NCBI RefSeq assembly: GCF_001886815.1
Contig: NZ_CP018099.1
Coordinates: 4,648,501 to 4,712,500 of the forward strand
Length of the DNA: 64,000 nt
Source: Caldithrix abyssi DSM 13497
GTDB taxonomy: Bacteria; Calditrichota; Calditrichia; Calditrichales; Calditrichaceae
Direction: 5' to 3'
Shown: one piece after another, positions 28,409 through 36,151 of the stretch
How positions within the stretch are numbered: the stretch's first letter is position 1
How the letters are laid out: each line of letters opens with the position of its first letter
Program-made: the position numbers and the translations under genes
Notes under the pieces: model-generated
Database searches by the model: none
The model's input: only the letters and a program-made list of their open reading frames with translations
What the model was told of the DNA's origin: nothing

Positions 28409-29389
28409 ATGACCAAAAGCAGACGCATACTTGTAACCGGAGGCGCCGGCTACATCGGTAGCCACCTGGTGCACGACCTGATTGAAGCCGGCCACCAGGT
28501 CGTTGTACTGGACAACCTGTCGCTGGGCCGCAAAGAAAACCTGCCGCCGCAGGCGCAATTAATCGTTGGCGACATTCACAACGAAAGCGATCTGGAGCGG
28601 GCCTTTTCGCAGCCGGTGGAAGTCGTTTTTCATTTTGCCGCCTGGAAGGCAGCCGGCGAATCGATGACCAACCCTACTAAATATGCGCAAAATAATATCT
28701 GCGGCTCTCTCCAACTAATTGACGCCTGCGTTAAGCACCAGGTGCGTTATTTTGTCTTCTCCTCTTCTGCCGCCGTGTACGGTGATCCGCAATATCTGCC
28801 GGTCGATGAAAAACATCCCACACAACCGGTTAATTACTACGGCTACACCAAATTAGCCATCGAAGAAAATTTGCGCTGGTACAGTCAGCTAAAAGGATTG
28901 TACTACGCGGCGCTGCGTTATTTTAATGCCACCGGCTACGACATTAAAGGCCGCGTAAAAGGCAGAGAAAAAAATCCGGCCAATCTCTCCCCGGTGGTCA
29001 TGGAAACACTGGCCGGCGAACGCCCCATCATGCAGGTCTTTGGCAACGATTACCCCACGCCGGACGGCACCGGCGTCCGCGACTACATTCATGTCAACGA
29101 TCTGGCGTCGGCGCACATTCTGGCCATGGAATACCTGCTGCAAAACAACAAAAATCTGACGGTCAATCTGGGTACCGGCAGAGGACACAGCGTGCTGGAG
29201 GTCATCCGCGCCGCTGAAGAAGTGACAGGTAAAAAGGTAAACTATCAAATCGTTGACCGCCGCCCGGGCGATCCGCCGGAGTTAGTGGCCAGTTGCGACC
29301 TGGCCTATGAATTGCTGGGCTGGAAGGCTCAATATTCGGATTTAAAAACCATCTTTAAATCGATGATGCCGGTTTATTTAGTTGAATAG
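28409..29389 (+). CDS. galE: UDP-glucose 4-epimerase
   Basis: About 326 residues of an extended short-chain dehydrogenase. The NAD-binding GGAGYIGS is at the N-terminus, the catalytic YxxxK is in YYGYTKLAIEE, and GTGVRDYIHVNDLA is the GalE-specific segment. It interconverts UDP-glucose and UDP-galactose in the cytosol for surface polysaccharide. The frame is open from ATG 28370, but ATG 28409 has AGGGGAA at good distance and fits the family start. Confidence 0.93.
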   Translation: MTKSRRILVTGGAGYIGSHLVHDLIEAGHQVVVLDNLSLGRKENLPPQAQLIVGDIHNESDLERAFSQPVEVVFHFAAWKAAGESMTNPTKYAQNNICGSLQLIDACVKHQVRYFVFSSSAAVYGDPQYLPVDEKHPTQPVNYYGYTKLAIEENLRWYSQLKGLYYAALRYFNATGYDIKGRVKGREKNPANLSPVVMETLAGERPIMQVFGNDYPTPDGTGVRDYIHVNDLASAHILAMEYLLQNNKNLTVNLGTGRGHSVLEVIRAAEEVTGKKVNYQIVDRRPGDPPELVASCDLAYELLGWKAQYSDLKTIFKSMMPVYLVE

Positions 29390-29660
29390 TTGAATGGTTG
29401 AATGGCCACCGGCCTGTCATTCTGAACGGAGCGTAAGCGGAGAGAAGAATCCACACCGTTCGACGGACATTTCTATTCCAGCTACTGGCCAGGGGTTAAG
29501 AGTGTAAAATTTAAATGGTTCAATGAAAGCTTTAATGCTTTTCATCGTAAGATAAAAACGCCTGACGAGCCTACGACTTTCTGTTTCCTTCTCCCTGACT
29601 TTTATTCTGGGAGAAGGGGCGCAAGAGGTGAGGGCTATTGCGGAAAATTACTATCAAAAT
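29390..29660. other. Intergenic repeat-bearing region
   Basis: It begins with tandem TTGAATAGTTGAATGG-type sequence, also found near 44778 and 59836. It ends with a 9-bp hairpin (CCTTCTCCC 29587-29595 with GGGAGAAGG 29609-29617). I see no gene. Confidence 0.55.
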
Positions 29661-30242
29661 TTAGAACAGCGCATCTTTTAAAATTTTTTTCAACATCTCC
29701 CGGGCGCGGAAAATACGCGCCTTTACCGTGCCCAGAGGCAGGTTAAGGATTTCGGCGATTTCTTCGTAACTTTTTTCTTCATGATGGCGCAAAATGATGG
29801 CCATGCGGTATTTATCGGGCAGTTGTTCAATGGCCTGTTTGATGATGTTCGACTTTTCCCCGTCCACCATTTTTTTATCCACGGTAGGATCGCTATCGGC
29901 ATATTCATGGGCAATTTCATCGTCTTTGTATTTGATGGGCTCGTCCATGGAGTAAGTAACCAGTTTTCGTTTGCGAAAAAAATCGATGCAATGATTGGTT
30001 GCAATTTTAAAAAGCCATGTGGAAAAGGCGTATTCTTCATTAAAAGAATTAATCGAATTATAGGCCTTGATAAACGTTTCCTGAGTTAAGTCTTCGGCTT
30101 CCTGTCGATTGTGCACCATGCGCAAAATGATATTGAATACGGCGTCGTGGTACATTTCCATCAATTGATCATAGGCCCTACCGTCGCCTGCTTTGGCCTT
30201 TTTTACCAGTTCGTAATCCGCGCGTTTTTTCTTTTGTACCAT
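29661..30242 (-). CDS. ECF-type RNA polymerase sigma factor
   Basis: A 193-residue sigma-70 family factor with regions 2 and 4 only. Region 2 holds DLTQETFIKAYNSI and FSTWLFKIATNHCIDFFRKRK. Region 4 holds the helix-turn-helix KSYEEIAEILNLPLGTVKARIFRAREML. This is the RpoE/SigW-like layout. No anti-sigma gene is adjacent on either side, which is unusual for classical ECF pairs. A partner elsewhere or transcriptional control is possible. Confidence 0.93.
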   Translation of the reverse strand: MVQKKKRADYELVKKAKAGDGRAYDQLMEMYHDAVFNIILRMVHNRQEAEDLTQETFIKAYNSINSFNEEYAFSTWLFKIATNHCIDFFRKRKLVTYSMDEPIKYKDDEIAHEYADSDPTVDKKMVDGEKSNIIKQAIEQLPDKYRMAIILRHHEEKSYEEIAEILNLPLGTVKARIFRAREMLKKILKDALF

Positions 30243-30916
30243 TTGTATTAACCAATCATTCCCGGCTTAAAATCACACTGCCAATTAAAATACAATTTTT
30301 TTGCAAAGAAAACCAATCAAAAGAAAGACAACTTGCGAAAAATAATTTTAGTTCGAATCCAGGGCAGCGCAACCGCAACTAAAAACGAACCACCAAGAGC
30401 GCAAAGATTTTTTTTCGCAAACCCTCCTGTCCAGCGTCAGCTGAAAAGGGAACGCCAGGATCGAAAAGAAGAAATAGAACGGTATCTCAACATGTAAGAC
30501 GAAAACTAAGCAAACCGGCACAATTTACGGGAGTGTCTCAAAAGCGAAATTAAATGTATATTTATTTAAATTCATGGTAAATCTTACATTAGCCCTCACC
30601 CCCTGTCCCCCTCTCCCGAAAATCGGGAGAGGGGGAATTAAAGGGGGTGAGGGAAAGAAGAAAGTTATAAAAATACATTATCTTTGACTTTTGGGACAGC
30701 CCCCGGGGGATGAGTTTTTAAACCAGCCACGAAAAATTTTCAAATCCCGCCATGCCAGGACAGATCCTTCAAAGAAAGTTTTCTAATTCCAGCTCAAAAT
30801 TAAGGAGCAAGAGCCTTTAAAAAACACTTTACAGATAAATGTTAATTCATTAAGTTAACCAGCTAATACTCGTAATTAAAAATGGTTGGATTTAAAATTA
30901 GTAAAGGATCGGGTTT
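30243..30916. other. Large intergenic region before the lysine genes
   Basis: This 674-base region contains a MITE-like element (30529-30704), a nested palindrome, and an inverted copy (30706-30751) of a repeat also present at about 50662-50706. The remainder is AT-rich. A GTTCGAATCC at 30351 resembles a tRNA T-loop, but no cloverleaf fits. I see no gene. Confidence 0.55.
30529..30704. mobile_element. MITE-like element with imperfect terminal inverted repeats
   Basis: The left end (GGGAGTGTCTCAAAAG from 30529) and the right end, read on the other strand (GGGGCTGTCCCAAAAG), align over about 37 bases with roughly three quarters identity. There is no coding sequence inside. The core holds a two-tier palindrome: a 12-bp outer stem (30593-30604 with 30642-30653) and a perfect 13-bp inner stem with a 3-base loop (30607-30619 with 30623-30635). 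The ends look like those of DDE insertion sequences, so it may be mobilised in trans. Confidence 0.6.
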
Positions 30917-32239
30917 ATGAACAACGTTTTACTCCTTGGCGCCGGCATGGTATCTCGCCCTTTAGTTCGTTACCTGCTTGAAAAAACAAATGTTAATTTA
31001 AAAGTAGCTTCTCTTGAATTTGGCAATGTGCGGCAGTTGATAGAAAGTCATCCGCGCGCCTCTTTGCAAAAACTGGATGTGAACGATCGGCAGGCCTTGC
31101 GTCAGGTTATTTCCGAAGCGGATGTGGTTATCAGCCTTTTGCCATGGATTCACCACATGAAGGTTGCCAATCTCTGCCTGGAACTCAATAAGCATCTGGT
31201 TACCAGTTCCTATGTTAAACCGGAAATGCGGGCGCTGGATGCCGAAGTCAAAAAACGCGGTTTGATTTTTTTGAACGAGATGGGCGTCGATCCGGGCATC
31301 GATCACATGGCCGCCATGAAAGTCATCAACAATGTTAAAAATCGGGGCGGAAAGATCATCAGTTTTTACTCCTATTGTGGCGGATTGCCTGCTCCGCAAA
31401 ACAACAACAACCCGCTGGGCTACAAATTTTCCTGGAGTCCGGTTGGCGTGATGCTGGCCGCCTTAAGCTATGGTCAATATCTAAAAGACGGCAAAGTGGT
31501 TAAAGTGGCCAGCGAACAATTGTTTGAGCACTACTGGTTTTTAGATGTGCCGGGCGCAGGCACCTTTGAAGCCTACGTCAATCGAGACGCTTTGCCATAC
31601 ATGGAACTTTACGGCATTCAAGAAGCTCAATCCATGTTCCGGGGGACGCTGCGCAACGTTGGACACTGCGAAACGTGGAATTACTTCAAAAAATTGGGGC
31701 TGTTCAATCAGGAATTTAAAGTAGATTTTGCTAAAACAAGCGTCAAACAAGCCATCGCCAGATTGATTAACAGCGACGGTAAAAATCTGACAAAAGATAT
31801 CGCGAATTTCTTAAACATCCCCGAATATTCCGTAACCCTCAAAAAACTGGAATGGCTGGGCCTTTTATCCGACGAAAAACTGCCCCTTGGAGAAGCGTCC
31901 ATCTTTGACATGTTTGCCCATATTTTACAGCATAAACTGGTTTACGAAGAGGGCGAAGTGGATCTGCTTATCCAGCACCACGAATTTATCGCCGAATATC
32001 CTGACGGCAAACGAGAAAAATTAACATCAACATTGGTCGATACCGGCATCCCGCACGGCGATACCTCCATGGCGCGCACGGTTGGATTACCGGCGGCCAT
32101 TGCCACACGCCTCATCGTGGAAGGTAAAATCAATCTAAAAGGCGTGCACATTCCCGTACTGCCCGACATTTACGAACCGATTCTGGCCGAACTGGAAGCG
32201 ATGAACATTAAACTGGTTGAAAGATCAACCTGGTTATAA
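30917..32239 (+). CDS. Saccharopine dehydrogenase (glutamate-forming type)
   Basis: A 440-residue NAD(P)-dependent oxidoreductase resembling the SDH half of eukaryotic AASS and fungal Lys9. The Rossmann motif is at the N-terminus (LLGAGMVSRPLVRYL). The segments EMGVDPGIDHMAAM, SYCGGLPAP and YKFSWSPVGV are family hallmarks. It converts saccharopine to glutamate and aminoadipate semialdehyde, or runs in reverse in lysine synthesis. AAAGGA precedes the ATG. Lysine-ketoglutarate reductase follows 124 bases on, so the pathway pair is complete, but an intrinsic terminator lies between the genes. Confidence 0.88.
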   Translation: MNNVLLLGAGMVSRPLVRYLLEKTNVNLKVASLEFGNVRQLIESHPRASLQKLDVNDRQALRQVISEADVVISLLPWIHHMKVANLCLELNKHLVTSSYVKPEMRALDAEVKKRGLIFLNEMGVDPGIDHMAAMKVINNVKNRGGKIISFYSYCGGLPAPQNNNNPLGYKFSWSPVGVMLAALSYGQYLKDGKVVKVASEQLFEHYWFLDVPGAGTFEAYVNRDALPYMELYGIQEAQSMFRGTLRNVGHCETWNYFKKLGLFNQEFKVDFAKTSVKQAIARLINSDGKNLTKDIANFLNIPEYSVTLKKLEWLGLLSDEKLPLGEASIFDMFAHILQHKLVYEEGEVDLLIQHHEFIAEYPDGKREKLTSTLVDTGIPHGDTSMARTVGLPAAIATRLIVEGKINLKGVHIPVLPDIYEPILAELEAMNIKLVERSTWL

Positions 32240-32259
32240 ATTGTGCAGCCGGCCGATGG

Positions 32260-32289
32260 TTGCATTTTGATTGATAAACTTCGTATATT
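32260..32289 (+). promoter_or_regulatory. Possible promoter of the reductase gene
   Basis: TTGCAT (32260-32265) and TATATT (32284-32289) are separated by 18 bases. A start near 32296 would put the following hairpin in the leader. The match is weak and based on sigma70-like consensus only. Confidence 0.25.
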
Positions 32290-32290
32290 C

Positions 32291-32320
32291 AATTCCCGCA
32301 TTATGCGGGAATTTTTCGTT
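32291..32320 (+). terminator. Intrinsic terminator/attenuator between the two lysine-pathway genes
   Basis: A perfect 10-bp stem (AATTCCCGCA 32291-32300 with TGCGGGAATT 32304-32313), a 3-base loop, then TTTCGTTT. It separates the dehydrogenase and reductase transcription units, or acts as an attenuator. Confidence 0.85.
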
Positions 32321-32363
32321 TGAAATGAATTACAGTCGAGCTTACTTAACACGGAGAATCAAG

Positions 32364-33682
32364 ATGAAAAGCATTCTTATCCGGGCGGAGGACAAAAACA
32401 TCTATGAACGCAGAACGCCCATCGTGCCGCAAGACCTGGCGAAAATCTTAAAAAAACCCCCACCGATGCTTTCGTTGAAAAATCGGACAAACGTTTTTTT
32501 AAAGAACAGGAATATGAAGCTGTCGGCGCCAAAATTTGTCAGGGCATGGAGCCCGGAGACATTATTCTGGGCGTCAAGGAAATTCCCGTCAACAAATTAC
32601 TGTCGGACAAAGTCTATCTCTTTTTCTCCCACACCATTAAGGGCCAGAAAGACAACATGCCCATGTTGCAAAAGATCATCGACAGCAAATCAACATTAAT
32701 CGACTACGAAAGAATAACCGATGCGCAAGGGCGTCGCCTGGTCTTTTTTGGACGATTTGCCGGCGATGCGGGCGCCATCAATATTCTATGGCTCATGGGG
32801 CAAAACTGGCAGGCGCGCGAGCTACATACCCCGTTTGCCGAATGTAAACAGGCTTTGCATTATCACTCCGTTAAAGAAGCGCATGAACATGTTAAACAAA
32901 TCGGCGAAAAAATTAAACAGCAGGGGCTGCCTCAGGAAATAAATCCGCTGATTATTGGCGTGCTTGGCTACGGCAATGTTTCAAAGGGGGCGCAGTACAT
33001 CTTTGACGCTTTGCCCGTAGAACGCATCAACCCGGAACAACTAACCGAGTTTTTTAAAAAAGGAAACTTTGATGCGCACAAGGTCTATCTGACGATTTTT
33101 AAGGAAGAACACCTCGTGGAGCATAAACAGGGCAAAAGGTTTGAATTGCAAGATTACTATCAGAATCCGGGAAATTATCGCCCGGTTTTTGACCGGTATC
33201 TGCCCTACCTTTCCATCCTGGTTAACGCCATTTACTGGGAACCGCGTTATCCGCGCTTTGTGACCTGGGAATCCCTGGCGGCCTTAAAAAGCGCCGGAAA
33301 ACTCCGCCTGCAGGGCATTGCCGACATCACCTGCGATGTTAACGGTTCCATCGAATGCAATGTAAAGGCCACCGATTCCGGCAGTCCGGCGTACCTGGTT
33401 CATCCCGAAACCCGAACGGTAACGGACGGGCATATCGGCGACGGCATTGTTCTACTGGCGGTCGATAATCTGCCTGCGGAATTGCCAAACGATTCTTCAC
33501 GGTTTTTCAGCGAACAACTGTGGCCCTTTATTCCCGGAATCGTTACCGCCGATTTTGATCAGCCATTAGAAAAAAGCGGCCTGCCAGACGAAATTAAACG
33601 GGCGGTTATTGTTTACAAAGGAGAATTAACCGAAGCGTACCGCTACCTAATAGAACCCCTTGCCAGAGCGATGGGCGTCTAA
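32364..33682 (+). pseudogene. Lysine-ketoglutarate reductase, split by -1 frameshift
   Basis: This encodes the LKR (saccharopine-forming) enzyme, about 439 residues if read through. The first 31 codons (ATG at 32364 with CGGAG upstream; product begins MKSILIRAEDKNIYERRTP) are in one frame. Everything after the A7C5 run at 32450-32461 is intact in the -1 frame up to 33682, including EKSDKRFF, FFSHTIKGQKDNMP and LIDYERITD. Without a shift, translation stops at 32699 after 111 residues. The A7 run is in the right phase for A-AAA-AAA slippage, and a hairpin (32463-32486) follows 6 bases on. So this could be a sequencing error, a fresh mutation or programmed recoding. No other lesion is visible. 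Confidence 0.85.
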
Positions 33683-33938
33683 AATCTTTCTGCTTGTTTG
33701 TCAATGAAAAGAAGGCGGCGATCGCCGGCCAGGCTCCTTATCTTGCAAAAAAGGCGAAAAGATTTTAAAAATCGGTTTTAAAAAAGAAAAAGTTATGGCG
33801 TGTAACAAGTTAAGTTGAATCTTATCCAATAATTATTTAAACTTTTAGGATTTTATTGAATTAAAATAAGTTTGCGGATTATCCAGTCCGCCATTATTTT
33901 GCAAAAAACCATCGACGATGGTTGGTTTTCGTTGAGAA

Positions 33939-34778
33939 ATGAGTGAAACAATGGATACGGAACTTTTAAAAATAAACACCGGGGTGGTTAGCGATATTTT
34001 GATTCGCTTTTTGTCAGAAGAGATCAAAAAAATCGGTGTTAAGCGGGGCATACTGGGGCTTTCCGGCGGGGTGGACTCTTCGGTTGTGGCCTGTTTGCTG
34101 GCTCGCGCTCTGGGGCCCGAGAATGTGTACGCGCTGATTATGCCCTACCGCCTTAGCAATCCGGAAAGTCGGGCGCACGCCGAAATGCTGGCCCGGCAGC
34201 TAAAAATTAACTACTTTGTACGCGACATTTCGCCCATGGTTGATGCTTTTTTTGCCGAAGAAAGCGAAGCGGATCAGGTGCGGCGCGGCAACAAAATGGC
34301 CCGCGAACGCATGTGCCTTTTGTACGACTATTCCGCCAAATACCAGGCGCTGGTAATCGGCACCAGCAATAAAACCGAATTACTCTTAGGGTACGGCACC
34401 ATTCATGGCGACCTGGCCAGCGCCATCAATCCCATTGGCGATCTTTACAAAACACACATCTGGCAACTGGCGGAGTATCTGGGCGTACCTCGCGAAATTA
34501 TCGACAAACCGCCTTCTGCGGATTTGTGGGTGGGTCAGACCGATGAACAGGAACTGGGGTATACTTACCAGGAAATCGATCGTTTGCTGTATTACATGGT
34601 TGATTTGCGCTACTCCAATGAAATGCTGTTAGAATTAGGCTACACGCCTCAAACCATTAACGATATCTACCGACGCATGCAAAAAAGCCAGTTTAAACGC
34701 CGACCGCCGGTTATCGCTAAAGTTTCTTACCGCACCATTAATCAGGATTACCGCTATTCGAGAGATTGGGGCTTTTAA
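33939..34778 (+). CDS. nadE: NH3-dependent NAD(+) synthetase
   Basis: A 279-residue N-type ATP pyrophosphatase that amidates deamido-NAD. The PP-loop GLSGGVDSS is near 40-48, and [18 protein letters not shown] is diagnostic. No glutaminase domain is present, so it uses free ammonia. Start ATG 33939 or 33951; neither has a strong ribosome site. Its end overlaps or abuts the rsmI start region. It begins a four-gene + strand run. Confidence 0.94.
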   Translation: MSETMDTELLKINTGVVSDILIRFLSEEIKKIGVKRGILGLSGGVDSSVVACLLARALGPENVYALIMPYRLSNPESRAHAEMLARQLKINYFVRDISPMVDAFFAEESEADQVRRGNKMARERMCLLYDYSAKYQALVIGTSNKTELLLGYGTIHGDLASAINPIGDLYKTHIWQLAEYLGVPREIIDKPPSADLWVGQTDEQELGYTYQEIDRLLYYMVDLRYSNEMLLELGYTPQTINDIYRRMQKSQFKRRPPVIAKVSYRTINQDYRYSRDWGF

Positions 34779-34780
34779 AA

Positions 34781-35491
34781 GTGGAACTCATTGAAAAGGG
34801 CGTTTTGTACATGGTTTCGACTCCCATTGGCAACCTGGCCGATATTACCTATCGCGCCGTTCATATTCTTAAAAATGTAGATTTGATTGCCGCCGAAGAT
34901 ACGCGTACTTCTTCGGTATTGTTAAAGCACTATCAGATAACCACGCCCATGCGCAGCTACCACAGCTACAATCTGAAAAGAGAAACGCCCCGCTTAATCG
35001 CCTTGCTTCAAGAAGGGCAATCTGTTGCTCTGATTTCCGACGCAGGGACGCCTGGCATTTCCGATCCCGGTTTTCACCTGGCGCGCGCCTGCATCGATGC
35101 CGGCATTCGCATCGTGCCCATACCCGGCCCTTCTGCTTTTGTGACGGCTTTGGTTGCCTCGGGCCTGCCCAGCCACCGCTTTGTTTTTGAAGGATTTTTA
35201 CCGCAAAAAAAGGGAAGAAAAACGCGGATTGAACAATTAGGCCAGGAAGAGCGTACGATTGTACTTTACGAATCTCCGCATCGCGTGCAAAAAACCGTCG
35301 CGCAGCTTCTAAAAGCGCTGGGCGATAGGCAGGTAGTCATGGCACGCGAATTAACAAAAAAATTTGAAGATTTCTTTCGCGGCACACTAAGCGAATTGGC
35401 AGCCCATCTGCAAACCAAAGCCGTTAAAGGAGAAATCGTTTTAATTGTTGAAGGACTTAGTAAAAGGAAAAAGAAAGATGAAGTCAAATAG
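34781..35491 (+). CDS. rsmI: 16S rRNA (cytidine-1402-2'-O)-methyltransferase
   Basis: About 237 residues of a SAM-dependent tetrapyrrole-methylase-fold enzyme that methylates the ribose of C1402 in the decoding centre. Family motifs are present: VSTPIGNLADITYRAV, AAEDTRTSSVLLKHY, SDAGTPGISDPG and IPGPSAFVTALVASGLP. The GTG at 34781, just after the nadE stop with GGGG upstream, is the likely start; the frame is also open from TTG 34766. Its 3' end overlaps the next gene by 14 bases. Confidence 0.93.
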   Translation: MELIEKGVLYMVSTPIGNLADITYRAVHILKNVDLIAAEDTRTSSVLLKHYQITTPMRSYHSYNLKRETPRLIALLQEGQSVALISDAGTPGISDPGFHLARACIDAGIRIVPIPGPSAFVTALVASGLPSHRFVFEGFLPQKKGRKTRIEQLGQEERTIVLYESPHRVQKTVAQLLKALGDRQVVMARELTKKFEDFFRGTLSELAAHLQTKAVKGEIVLIVEGLSKRKKKDEVK

Positions 35492-36140
35492 GGGACTGAT
35501 ACCTGTCTGGCTGGAGAACGGGTTCAGGGCATTACTCGACCCGATGATTAATGTTTTTGTGCGCATGAACATTAATCCCAACTTTTTTACCATCCTGGGC
35601 TTGATAATCACCAGTTTGGGCACGGTGGTTTTATTCATTAATCCCTTGTGGATTCACTGGACCGGTTTGCTGATTTTGCTGGGCGGTATGTGCGACATGA
35701 TCGACGGCAAGCTGGCGCGCACCTCGGGGAAAAGCACAAAGTTCGGCGCTTTATTCGATTCTTCGTTAGATCGCTATTCAGAGGTCATCATGTTTTTCGG
35801 CATTGCCGCTTACTACGTCCGTCACGATTCTTACCTGCTTTCCGTAATGACTTTTGCGGCGCTTGGCGGTTCGACCATGGTGAGCTATGTGCGTGCGCGC
35901 GCCGAAAGCCTTGGCTTTGAGGCCAAAGTAGGCTGGATGCAACGCGCCGAACGCGTTCTGCTTATCGGGGCGGCGGCTTTATTCAACACCAGCCTGTTTC
36001 AGATTCCTTCATTAACCCGACAAATCCATGCCGTAACCTTATTGGATGTGGCCATCTGGATTGTGGCCATCTTCGCCAATATCACAGCCATTCAACGGCT
36101 TTATTTTGTTTACAAATTAGATAAATCGAATACACGATAG
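35478..36140 (+). CDS. CDP-alcohol phosphotransferase, probable phosphatidylinositol-phosphate synthase
   Basis: About 220 residues with several membrane helices and the full CDP-alcohol phosphotransferase signature (DGKLAR...G-ALFD-SSLD). The ATG at 35478 has AAGGAAAAAG upstream; it overlaps rsmI by 14 bases. The next gene, starting 11 bases after its stop, is inositol-3-phosphate synthase, so the natural acceptor is inositol phosphate, giving phosphatidylinositol phosphate. The acceptor is inferred from context only; phosphatidylglycerol phosphate or another alcohol remains possible. Confidence 0.85.
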   Translation: MKSNRGLIPVWLENGFRALLDPMINVFVRMNINPNFFTILGLIITSLGTVVLFINPLWIHWTGLLILLGGMCDMIDGKLARTSGKSTKFGALFDSSLDRYSEVIMFFGIAAYYVRHDSYLLSVMTFAALGGSTMVSYVRARAESLGFEAKVGWMQRAERVLLIGAAALFNTSLFQIPSLTRQIHAVTLLDVAIWIVAIFANITAIQRLYFVYKLDKSNTR

Positions 36141-36151
36141 GAGGTTCTACA

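Noticed and set aside
30345-30375. tRNA-like T-loop sequence GTTCGAATCC
   Set aside because: No acceptor, D or anticodon arms can be paired around it.
30440-30500. Short frame reading KRERQDRKEEIERYLNM then stop, possible transposase tail
   Set aside because: Too short and without upstream continuation; cannot be told from chance.
32271-32699. Independent 142-codon gene before the reductase
   Set aside because: Its residues match the reductase start only from 32364 to 32456; the rest is out-of-frame sequence of the same gene.
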